A stretch of DNA of 5,892 nt from Prochlorococcus sp. AG-315-D17 (GCA_003283685.1 QBWD01000035.1:1-5892), one strand, 5' to 3'; counted from the first letter of the stretch, positions 1-5,554 are shown. The notes: generated from the sequence alone by a model not told the origin. Program-made: numbers and translations.

Positions 1-42
1 AATACTTATTACTGCTAGTAAAATAACCAAACTACTTTTCAT
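1..42 (-). CDS. 5' end of a minus-strand gene with signal-peptide-like N-terminus (partial)
   Basis: Fourteen codons run from an ATG at 42-40 to the window edge and read MKSSLVILLAVISI. A basic residue at position 2 followed by a run of small and hydrophobic residues is typical of the start of a signal peptide or a membrane-anchored protein, so an exported product is inferred; nothing else of the protein is visible. It is divergent to the rest of the window. No Shine-Dalgarno sequence precedes the ATG. A near copy of the repeat TAATTATCACACTC lies directly upstream on the same strand, and a strong hairpin lies 22-49 bases upstream. The fragment is short enough that chance cannot be excluded, but the composition and the upstream structure favour a real gene. 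Confidence 0.45.
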   Translation of the reverse strand, partial: MKSSLVILLAVISI

Positions 43-57
43 GAGTGGTGATAATTA
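43..57 (-). repeat. Inverted near-copy of the TAATTATCACACTC element
   Basis: On the minus strand this reads TAATTATCACCACTC, which equals TAATTATCACACTC at 1613-1626 with one extra C. It touches the start codon of the left-hand gene. It is the only copy of this element family I found pointing left; the other copies are on the + strand. It could be an operator or the outer end of a repeat-bounded unit. Confidence 0.4.
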
Positions 58-63
58 TTTCTT

Positions 64-91
64 GAGGGGGTGTACTCAAATATACCCCCTC
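64..91. promoter_or_regulatory. Strong GC-rich hairpin / inverted repeat
   Basis: An 11-bp stem, GAGGGGGTGTA against TATACCCCCTC, closes on the six-base loop CTCAAA, with one G-T wobble. It is by far the most stable structure visible in this AT-rich window. It sits in the upstream region of the left-hand minus-strand gene. No T-run follows on either strand, so a classic intrinsic terminator is not shown. A protein-binding operator, a 5' UTR structure of the left-hand gene, or a U-tail-less terminator are the alternatives. Confidence 0.6.
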
Positions 92-186
92 CCTAATAAT
101 AGATATAAATTAAGTCTACCTTTTTCTACCAAAACTAATATCTAATTTTCAAATAACTAGGCCAAGTTATATCAACAGAAAAAGAA

Positions 187-213
187 TTGCGTCTTGTATA
201 AGAATCATATAAT
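187..213 (+). promoter_or_regulatory. Possible promoter inside the left non-coding stretch
   Basis: A perfect -10 hexamer TATAAT (208-213) is preceded at a short 15-base spacing by TTGCGT (187-192). No gene of useful length follows: the nearest reading frame, from an ATG at 245, gives only ten residues before a stop. AT-rich DNA produces such matches by chance, so this is a weak call. Apart from this and the hairpin, the stretch 92-280 shows nothing I can name. Confidence 0.22.
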
Positions 214-292
214 AGTCACATATGCTAAAATAGTGAATAAATATATGAGCAAATCAATTGTAATAACAAGGTTATAAGGAGATCACACTACC

Positions 293-312
293 TATGTGGT
301 GTAGTCGGCATT
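293..312 (+). repeat. Core repeat, copy A
   Basis: TATGTGGTGTAGTCGGCATT is one of three direct copies of the consensus TAKGTNGTRTARTCGGCATT in the window (others at 1721-1740 and 5535-5554). Copies A and B share 14 consecutive identical bases at their right end. The heptamer ATCACAC, extended by T to ATCACACT, lies 3 bases to the left, as it does 1 base to the left of copy B. The copy precedes the nuclease gene by about 180 bases. A site-specific recombination site or a conserved regulatory element are the main possibilities. Confidence 0.65.
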
Positions 313-348
313 TATACGAACCTTTTATTTTCCATATACGTACCTTTT
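313..348 (+). repeat. Tandem 14-bp direct repeat, 22-bp spacing
   Basis: TATACGAACCTTTT (313-326) and TATACGTACCTTTT (335-348) match at 13 of 14 positions and start exactly 22 bp apart, about two helical turns, so both would lie on the same face of the DNA. The first follows core copy A directly. Paired protein-binding sites, such as recombinase arm sites or a repressor operator, are plausible. No similar pair follows copies B or C, although B has two TATAAAC copies 14 bp apart (1743-1749 and 1757-1763). Confidence 0.5.
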
Positions 349-397
349 GATCAAAGACAGTTATACCAATGAATCTAATAACGCAAAAAAACGCCAA

Positions 398-440
398 TAA
401 TTATCACACCATTCTCACACTCTTCACAGAATTATCACAC
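398..440 (+). repeat. TCACAC-rich repeat cluster, left of nuclease gene
   Basis: The cluster contains TAATTATCACAC (398-409), CTCACAC, and TCACAGAATTATCACA (424-439). The first and last parts are repeated exactly on the other side of the nuclease gene at 1613-1624 and 1641-1656, in the same order and orientation. The gene is therefore enclosed by imperfect direct repeats of about 43 bp. The cluster lies about 50 bases ahead of the start codon, just upstream of the proposed promoter. Confidence 0.6.
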
Positions 441-453
441 TCCTTGCTTTATT

Positions 454-482
454 TTGCATTATCTACTTCTCGTGAGTAGTTT
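454..482 (+). promoter_or_regulatory. Proposed promoter of the nuclease gene (leaderless)
   Basis: A weak -35 TTGCAT (454-459), a 17-base spacer and the -10 hexamer TAGTTT (477-482, fits TANNNT) are followed by six bases and then the ATG at 489. That puts the transcription start at or next to the start codon. No Shine-Dalgarno sequence is visible. The arrangement TANNNT-N6-ATG recurs before the gene at 5821. Confidence 0.42.
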
Positions 483-488
483 TTAAGA

Positions 489-1605
489 ATGGTGAAACTA
501 GATCTAGGACTTAATGATCTAGCAACTCTGTACCCTGATATCGCAGCAGAGGCGAACGGTTGGGATCCATCCACTCTATTACCCTCAAGTAATAAAAAAG
601 TCTCGTGGAAATGTAAGGCACATGGACACATATGGGAAGCGCGCTCAAACAATAGAACTAGCACACACAAAACTAATTGTCCTGTTTGCTCTGGAAGAGA
701 ATGCTGGACTGGCGTTAATGATTTGAAAACTCTTCAACCTGATCTTGCTAAAGAGGCATATGGTTGGGATCCTTCAAAAGTAAAAGCACAAAGTAATAAA
801 AAACTACCTTGGAAATGTAAGGCACATGGACATACGTGGTTAGCAGAAGTCGTAAATAGAACATCAAACAAAAAGTTGTCCAGTTTGCACCAATCAAAAA
901 GTCTGGACTGGATTTAATGATCTACAAACCTGTTTCCCTGATATCGCGAAAGAAGCAAATGGTTGGGATCCTTCAACAATTCTTTTTGGTAGTCATGCAA
1001 AAAAATCCTGGAAATGTAAGGCACATGGACATACGTGGTTAGCACAAGTCGTCAGTAGAACACGTACAAAAAGATCCTGTCCATATTGCACCAATCAAAA
1101 AGTCTGGACTGGATTTAATGATCTACAAACCTGTTTCCCTGATATCGCGAAAGAGGCAGATGGTTGGGATCCTTCAATTGTGGTAGCAGGTACACCCAAA
1201 AAATTATCTTGGAAATGCAAAAAAGGACATCACTGGCGAACGAGTCCAAGTGCACGCATTTGTCTCAAGAGTGGTTGTCCAACATGCGCAGAAAGTGGAT
1301 TTAATCCAAATAACCCTGGATGGTTGTACTTAATGCAACGTCCAAATGAACAGCAATTAGGAATTACAAATTTTCCTGAGAAAAGATTAAAGAAACATGC
1401 CTCAGCAGGTTGGATTGAACTAGACATGATTGGTCCTCATGATGGACATCAGGTTCAAGAAACTGAGAAAAAATTAAAAAAATGGTTAAAGGAGAATATA
1501 GGAACTATCCCTCGTACAACTGAAAATTGGTTCACCTCAACAATGGAAGTGCATTCACTTAAAGACTTAAAAGAAAAGAGTGGAATAAAAACATCTCTTT
1601 TTTAA
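489..1605 (+). pseudogene. Frameshifted multi-zinc-ribbon protein with C-terminal GIY-YIG-like nuclease domain
   Basis: The gene is split into two frames: codons 1-129 in one and the rest, from the codon at 877, in the +1 frame. The second frame is open without a stop from 877 to the TAA ending at 1605, so the undamaged protein would have about 372 residues. It holds four zinc-ribbon modules of the probable zinc-ribbon family DUF4379, each with the pattern NDL..T..PD(I/L)A.EA.GWDPS, then W-K-C-K, a His before the next Trp, and CPxC (in module 1: C42, H47, C64, C67). Next comes a GIY-YIG-like domain, roughly 1318-1560: GWLYLM, then LGITNFPEKRLKKHA with the expected Arg, a later Glu in QETEKKL, and TTENWF near the end. 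Families of this kind bind DNA through the ribbons and cut it through the GIY-YIG fold; the role here is inferred. ATG 489 is the first start after the in-frame stop at 477. Module spacings of 204, 199 and 201 bp point to two lost bases near 870-877. A sequencing error in the A-rich run would explain it equally well. Confidence 0.82.
886..1177 (+). repeat. Near-identical internal duplication of zinc-ribbon modules
   Basis: The 91-base segments 886-976 and 1087-1177 are 201 bp apart and differ at only two positions (954/1155 and 958/1159), with the first 68 bases identical. A second shared block covers the ribbon core at 810-863 and 1009-1062, now 199 bp apart. Identity at synonymous positions indicates recent tandem duplication or gene conversion between modules, not conservation of protein sequence alone. 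Module 1 is more diverged. Confidence 0.8.
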
Positions 1606-1612
1606 AAATTAC

Positions 1613-1656
1613 TAATTATCACACTCAATGAAAAAAATTCTCACAGAATTATCACA
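1613..1656 (+). repeat. TCACAC-rich repeat cluster, right of nuclease gene
   Basis: TAATTATCACAC (1613-1624) and TCACAGAATTATCACA (1641-1656) repeat 398-409 and 424-439 exactly. The cluster begins seven bases after the stop codon of the nuclease gene. No hairpin-plus-T-run terminator is visible here; six Ts overlap the stop codon but are not preceded by a stem. Confidence 0.6.
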
Positions 1657-1709
1657 ATATGTACGTATACGTCCACCTCCACTTCGCTTGGTATAACTGA
1701 GATCTAGAG

Positions 1710-1740
1710 TTATCACACTTTAGGTCGTGTAGTCGGCATT
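1710..1740 (+). repeat. TTATCACAC element plus core repeat, copy B
   Basis: TTATCACAC (1710-1718) is followed two bases later by TAGGTCGTGTAGTCGGCATT (1721-1740), core copy B, mirroring ATCACACT plus core at copy A. About 39 bases further on is TGATCACAAAGATTAAG (1779-1795). Copy A has TGATCAAAGA at a similar distance, and copy C has AGATCAC with AGATTAAG a little later, so the conserved module extends beyond the 20-bp core. Just upstream, CTTGGTATAACTGAGAT (1687-1703) resembles CTTGGTATCACTAGAT at 5600-5615 near copy C. Confidence 0.62.
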
Positions 1741-1798
1741 AGTATAAACATAAGACTATAAACCCAGTCATATCAAGTGATCACAAAGATTAAGTTAG

Positions 1799-1819
1799 TG
1801 GTATTTTAGTGGTATATTT
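1799..1819 (+). repeat. GGTAT double repeat, copy 1
   Basis: Two GGTAT half-sites (1800-1804 and 1811-1815) start 11 bp apart, and the second continues ATTT. The pattern is YGGTATWWWRG-Y-GGTATATWT, allowing small variation. It is one of three copies, two upstream and one downstream of the restriction enzyme gene. The spacing of one helical turn suggests binding by a protein dimer or by two subunits side by side. Confidence 0.5.
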
Positions 1820-1858
1820 ATCATTTACCTGCTAAAAAACCAATCATAGGTAGATCAC

Positions 1859-1879
1859 CGGTATATAGGTGGTATATAT
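1859..1879 (+). repeat. GGTAT double repeat, copy 2
   Basis: GGTAT half-sites lie at 1860-1864 and 1871-1875, again 11 bp apart. Like copy 3, and unlike copy 1, it begins with the palindrome ACCGGT (1857-1862), here directly after GATCAC. The following stretch, 1880-2120, holds no gene or structure that I can support. Confidence 0.5.
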
Positions 1880-2120
1880 CAATTCTTAGTAGATAAGAAT
1901 TAAAATCGTAAACTATCTCATTCAAGTATCGTTAAAATAGACAAATTCTTTCAAGAAGCATCTTAAAAACAATGATCAGATTATCAGAAAAAGTTAGGGA
2001 CCTTTAACAAGTTCAAAATATTACTTGATCCAAATTTAGACGTAGACGAAAAAATATAGAATTAGTTGGTCTCACTCATCGATAATTTCGCTAAAAACAG
2101 TAAGAATAAAACAATTATAG

Positions 2121-2148
2121 TTGACATCTAATAAACATACTCTTGAAT
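2121..2148 (+). promoter_or_regulatory. Proposed promoter of the restriction-methylase gene
   Basis: A consensus -35 TTGACA (2121-2126), a 16-base spacer and TTGAAT (2143-2148, four of six bases of TATAAT) end seven bases before the TTG start codon. This predicts a transcript beginning at or next to the start codon. The -35 is strong and the -10 weak, which might suit low-level or regulated expression of a toxic enzyme; that last point is inference. Confidence 0.42.
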
Positions 2149-2155
2149 GTAGTGA

Positions 2156-5100
2156 TTGAGTGATTATGACGTGTCACAGATAATTATTAATAAATATTAT
2201 CAGGAACTAGAGAGGATTAAGAGGTTTTCAGGAGCAACAAATGAAAGTTCCTTAGAAATTGCGTTTATTAATCTTCTTTCATCATTCGCCGAAAAATATA
2301 ATTTACAACTTATCCCAAAATATCCATTAAAAACATCTTCTGGTAAAACAATTATCCCCGATGGAACAATAAAGAATCATCTACGCCTTGATGAAGGATG
2401 GTGGGAGTCCAAAGATAGTAAAGATGATTTAGACATAGAGATACAAAAGAAAGTTCAAATTGATAAATATCCGACTGAAAACATTATTTTTGAGGACACT
2501 CAGACAGCAATCTTAATACAAAATGGAAAAGAAATTGAAAGGATTGACATTCAAAATGACTCAACTGGACTAGAACGTCTACTAAGTAATTTTTTTGAGT
2601 ACAAGCGTCAACCAATAAAAGATTTTATTAATGCAATTCAAAAATTTGAAGAAGATCTTCCTGAAATCATCCAGATTTTAAGATTACTTATAAAAACACA
2701 ATCAAAAAATAACCAAGAATTTATAGATGCCCGTCATGTATTTCTTGAGATCTGCAGGGAAGGAATTAATCCAGAGATAATCCTAGAGGATGTCAATGAA
2801 ATGATAATACAGCACATTTTGACTGCAGATATATTTACTCAAATCTTTTATGAATCTGAATTTCATTTCCAAAATTCAATTGCTAAGTCTATATCGATAG
2901 TATTAAATACATTTTTTACTGGTGACTTAAAACGAAACACCTTCGCAAAGATTGATCATTACTACTCTATAATAAGGAAACGGGCCACTGAAATATCTAA
3001 TCATCATGATAAGCAACATTTTCTTAAGCAAATCTATGAATCTTTTTATCATGGGCATAATCCATTAGCAGCAGATCGCCTAGGAATTGTTTATACACCA
3101 GGAGAAATAGTACGATTTATTATTCAATCATGTGATCATATCTTAGATAGTTTTTTTGGAAAATTACTTACTTCAAATGAAGTTAAAATATTAGATCCAT
3201 GTACTGGAACAGGAACGTTTATAACCGAACTTATAGATTATCTACCATCGAAAGCATTAAAACAAAAATATAATAATGATATATATGCCAACGAAATTGG
3301 TATCCTGCCTTACTACATTGCCAATTTAAATATTGAATACACATATCAACAAAAAATAGGTGATTATTGTCAATTTAATAATCTTGCACTAGCAGATACT
3401 CTTTCTTCATGCGGTCAAGAACATAAACAATATAATCTACTAGCAATCACAAAAGAGAATACACAAATATTAATCCGAGAAAATAACGAGGATATATCTG
3501 TAATTTTGGGTAATCCTCCATACAATGCTAGACAAGAAGATGAAAATCAATCGAATAAAAATCGTACATATCAAGATATTGATGTACAAATAAAAAGTAC
3601 ATATTTAAAACTGAGTTCAGCGACAAAAACAAACGTATATGATCCTTATGTACGCTTTATAAGATGGGCTTCAGACCGTCTCTCAAAAAAAGGTGGGATT
3701 ATCGCATATGTAATAAATTCGTCTTTCCTTCACAAAATCTCTTTTGATGGATTTCGTAAATCTATATCAAAAGAATTTGATTATATATACATAATAGATT
3801 TAGGAGGCGACATACGTGTTAATCCGCAACTAAGCGGAACAAAGCATAATGTTTTTGGTATTCAGACTGGAGTTGCAATTATATTTCTTATACGTTGTCC
3901 AAAACCTATAAAGTCTGCTCCTAAAAAAGGAATCTATTTATCCAATTTTTCAACAGATGAAACAGCAAAGAAAAAAAAGAATTTTTTAGAGAGAAACAAT
4001 TTCGCTTCAATAGACTTTGAGAAAATAAATTGGACTAAAAAGTTTACTGACGTAGTGACAAAAAAGGAAATTCAATTTATCTCAATAGAGTCCTCATCAA
4101 AACCAAATGAATCTTTTGAAGGAATATTTAATAACCTCTCCAATGGACTTTTAACTTGCAGAGATGACTGGATCTATGGAGATTCACAGGAATTTGTCAA
4201 AGAGAAGGTTAACTGCTTAATTGATATGTTTAATGATACTCAAGAATCCGTCCCCTTAATCTCTGGAGACAAGCGAAAAAAAATTGATCCAGCAACATTA
4301 AATAGCAATATAAAGTGGTCTAGATCTCTCAAAAAGTTTTTCTTATCTAGTTCTTCAAATAAACTCTTTTTTGACTCCAAAAATATTCGACAAACTATTT
4401 ACAGACCATTTACTCCAAGATTTGTCTATTTTGAGAAACAACTTAATGAATGCCAATATGGGTTGGGAAAATGCTTCCCAAGCGATAATTTTATAAATCC
4501 CGCAATTTATCTTACTGTTCCTGGGGATCAGACAAGTTTCAGTGCATTGGGAATAAATACTCTCCCAGATCGCCATGTGTTTGGAACCTCTACTCAAGTA
4601 GCGCCAATGAATTGGAAGAATATCTCAGGCAAAATGTGTTCAAATATATCTAAATATTCAATAAAAAAATTTAGTGAAATCTCTAATACTAAGATTTCTG
4701 ATGAACAGATATTTTACTACACTTATGCAATATTAAATTGCAAAGAATATATTAAAGAATTTGAGGAATATTTATCAAAAATGTTGCCCCAAATTCCTAT
4801 TTTTCCTAGAGTTGAGAAATGGGTTGAGTTAGGAAATATATTATTCTATGAGCATATAAATTGGAATAAGAATAAAGAGAATTGGAAAATTTGTCAAAAC
4901 TTAGATTCTATAAATGAAAATTGTGAAAGAAATAATCAAAATAAATTTAAAATAGACAAAAGTAAAATGCAAATTTTATGGGGCAAGATCATTATTATTA
5001 ATGCTATAAATCCAGTTATATTTAACTTTAAACTTGGTCGCAAGTCTGCTATTGAATGGGTATTAGATCAAGCTTATCCTAGTAAATCAAGATACGCTTT

Positions 5101-5245
5101 CATTAATGAAAATTTTCCTAATCAAAAAGATTGGAAACACCCAAAAATAATTTTGTCTAATATTTTAAAAGTTTATAAAACATCTATAAAAACAGAAGAA
5201 ATTAGAAATAAGATTTCAAACCTTTGGAAAGATGATTTTACATAA
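2156..5245 (+). CDS. Single-chain restriction-modification enzyme (type IIG / type ISP-like, helicase-less)
   Basis: This 1029-residue protein should combine DNA cleavage, N6-adenine methylation and sequence recognition in one chain, protecting the cell from foreign DNA. Domains in order: a PD-(D/E)XK-type nuclease, with PDG at 68-70, ESK at 84-86 (D69, E84, K86) and a helix Glu near 34; a helical linker, about 150-300; a gamma-class amino-methyltransferase with YTPGE at 313-317, motif I DPCTGTGTF at 347-355 for S-adenosylmethionine, and catalytic motif IV NPPY at 453-456. After that come IDLGGD (547-552) and GTKHNVFGIQTG (561-572), marks of the type ISP/IIG family. The C-terminal target-recognition region has YRPF (749-752), PDRH (804-807) and YYTYAILN (854-861). 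No helicase motifs lie between nuclease and methylase, unlike true type ISP enzymes. The TTG start directly follows an in-frame TGA at 2153; GTG at 2171 is the next option. There is no Shine-Dalgarno sequence. Catalytic motifs are intact. No partner methylase or specificity gene is nearby. The target sequence cannot be read from the protein. Confidence 0.88.
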   Translation: MSDYDVSQIIINKYYQELERIKRFSGATNESSLEIAFINLLSSFAEKYNLQLIPKYPLKTSSGKTIIPDGTIKNHLRLDEGWWESKDSKDDLDIEIQKKVQIDKYPTENIIFEDTQTAILIQNGKEIERIDIQNDSTGLERLLSNFFEYKRQPIKDFINAIQKFEEDLPEIIQILRLLIKTQSKNNQEFIDARHVFLEICREGINPEIILEDVNEMIIQHILTADIFTQIFYESEFHFQNSIAKSISIVLNTFFTGDLKRNTFAKIDHYYSIIRKRATEISNHHDKQHFLKQIYESFYHGHNPLAADRLGIVYTPGEIVRFIIQSCDHILDSFFGKLLTSNEVKILDPCTGTGTFITELIDYLPSKALKQKYNNDIYANEIGILPYYIANLNIEYTYQQKIGDYCQFNNLALADTLSSCGQEHKQYNLLAITKENTQILIRENNEDISVILGNPPYNARQEDENQSNKNRTYQDIDVQIKSTYLKLSSATKTNVYDPYVRFIRWASDRLSKKGGIIAYVINSSFLHKISFDGFRKSISKEFDYIYIIDLGGDIRVNPQLSGTKHNVFGIQTGVAIIFLIRCPKPIKSAPKKGIYLSNFSTDETAKKKKNFLERNNFASIDFEKINWTKKFTDVVTKKEIQFISIESSSKPNESFEGIFNNLSNGLLTCRDDWIYGDSQEFVKEKVNCLIDMFNDTQESVPLISGDKRKKIDPATLNSNIKWSRSLKKFFLSSSSNKLFFDSKNIRQTIYRPFTPRFVYFEKQLNECQYGLGKCFPSDNFINPAIYLTVPGDQTSFSALGINTLPDRHVFGTSTQVAPMNWKNISGKMCSNISKYSIKKFSEISNTKISDEQIFYYTYAILNCKEYIKEFEEYLSKMLPQIPIFPRVEKWVELGNILFYEHINWNKNKENWKICQNLDSINENCERNNQNKFKIDKSKMQILWGKIIIINAINPVIFNFKLGRKSAIEWVLDQAYPSKSRYAFINENFPNQKDWKHPKIILSNILKVYKTSIKTEEIRNKISNLWKDDFT

Positions 5246-5294
5246 ATCCTCATAAATTATACTATCAATTCGAAGACCTAAAAGATTAAATTTT

Positions 5295-5311
5295 AAATAT
5301 TCAAAATATTT
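5295..5311 (+). terminator. Weak AT-only hairpin after the restriction gene
   Basis: AAATATT and AATATTT form a 7-bp stem around the loop CAA, 50 bases after the stop codon, followed by TTCTCT. All pairs are A-T and the T-run is poor, so stability is low. It is the only hairpin close behind the gene. Between here and 5400 I see nothing else. Confidence 0.22.
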
Positions 5312-5438
5312 TCTCTATAACTGATTTTGTATATATTTTAAAGAAAAAGAGAAGTTTAATTTGTTTTCTAGTTCATATCGTTTCTGCTAATAAGAAATTA
5401 CTGAGATCACTTGCAGTATATGCAATCTTAATCAAAGC

Positions 5439-5546
5439 ATGGCAATACATTTAGAAGCACAAGTTACCGGTATAAAAGCGGTATATTTGAAAAAAGAGTC
5501 CCCAAGATCGCTTCCAGCACAGTCAGTCTCAGATTATGTTGTATAA
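5439..5546 (+). CDS. Possible 35-residue ORF or gene-end remnant ending inside core copy C
   Basis: An ATG at 5439 opens 35 codons, starting MAIHLEAQVTGIKAVYLKKE and ending SDYVV before a TAA at 5544-5546, inside core copy C. The frame is also open upstream to 5394. Residue composition is protein-like, but there is no ribosome binding site or clear promoter, and the GGTAT double repeat lies inside it. In the same register core copy A also ends YVV-stop (TAG), so the core could be the 3' end of a gene that served as an insertion target. Copy B has a stop just before the VV codons. No family is recognised, and it may be chance. Confidence 0.2.
   Translation: MAIHLEAQVTGIKAVYLKKESPRSLPAQSVSDYVV
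5468..5488 (+). repeat. GGTAT double repeat, copy 3
   Basis: GGTAT half-sites at 5469-5473 and 5480-5484 are 11 bp apart and the second continues ATTT as in copy 1. It starts with ACCGGT (5466-5471) as in copy 2. It lies downstream of the restriction gene and upstream of core copy C, so the gene has GGTAT double repeats on both sides in the same orientation. Confidence 0.5.
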
Positions 5547-5554
5547 TCGGCATT
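5535..5554 (+). repeat. Core repeat, copy C
   Basis: TATGTTGTATAATCGGCATT matches copy A at 17 of 20 positions. This copy also contains a perfect 6-bp inverted repeat, GATTAT-GTTGT-ATAATC (5532-5548), the form expected of a tyrosine-recombinase core with two opposing arms and a short central region. In copies A and B the inverted arms are much weaker. The ATCACACT element found just left of A and B is absent here. Confidence 0.58.

Noticed and set aside
245..277. Ten-residue ORF MSKSIVITRL as a truncated gene 5' end
   Set aside because: It looks like a natural gene start but is too short to support, and nothing in another frame continues it before core copy A.
398..440. CRISPR-like array
   Set aside because: Repeat units are short and unevenly spaced with no unique spacers of constant length.
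449..670. Minus-strand 73-residue ORF over the start of the nuclease gene
   Set aside because: It is antisense to the conserved zinc-ribbon modules, has no start signals and no recognisable sequence. The minus-strand ORFs at 1230-1427 and 4355-4597 are rejected for the same reason.
867..878. Programmed -1 frameshift at AAC AAA AAG
   Set aside because: Restoring the frame needs a +1 (or -2) change, not -1, and the preceding base breaks the A-AAA-AAG heptamer. No stimulatory hairpin is evident.
1180..1605. Independent gene starting at GTG 1180
   Set aside because: The frame is open without interruption back to 877 and encodes the expected zinc-ribbon continuation, so this is the downstream half of the frameshifted gene.
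401..1718. TTATCACAC copies as DnaA boxes of a replication origin
   Set aside because: The DnaA box is TTATNCACA; these copies lack one base, and there is no dnaA, dnaN or replication-initiator gene or AT-rich unwinding array beside them.
1904..2131. Decayed small gene upstream of the restriction enzyme
   Set aside because: One frame gives protein-like segments (such as KFKILLDPNLDVDEKI and LVSLIDNFAKNSKNKTIIVD) but is broken by four stops in about 75 codons, close to what random AT-rich sequence would give. No family is recognised.
5266..5280. tRNA T-arm remnant (ATTCGAAGAC) as an attachment site
   Set aside because: No flanking T stem, acceptor stem or anticodon arm can be built around it.
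293..5554. Integron attC sites or a classical XerC/D dif module array
   Set aside because: I found no paired RYYYAAC / GTTRRRY core sites around the repeats. The reverse complement of the core (AATGCCGAYTA then six bases) only loosely resembles a Xer arm, and the second arm is not conserved across the three copies. No integrase gene is present. The cassette idea is kept without naming the site type.
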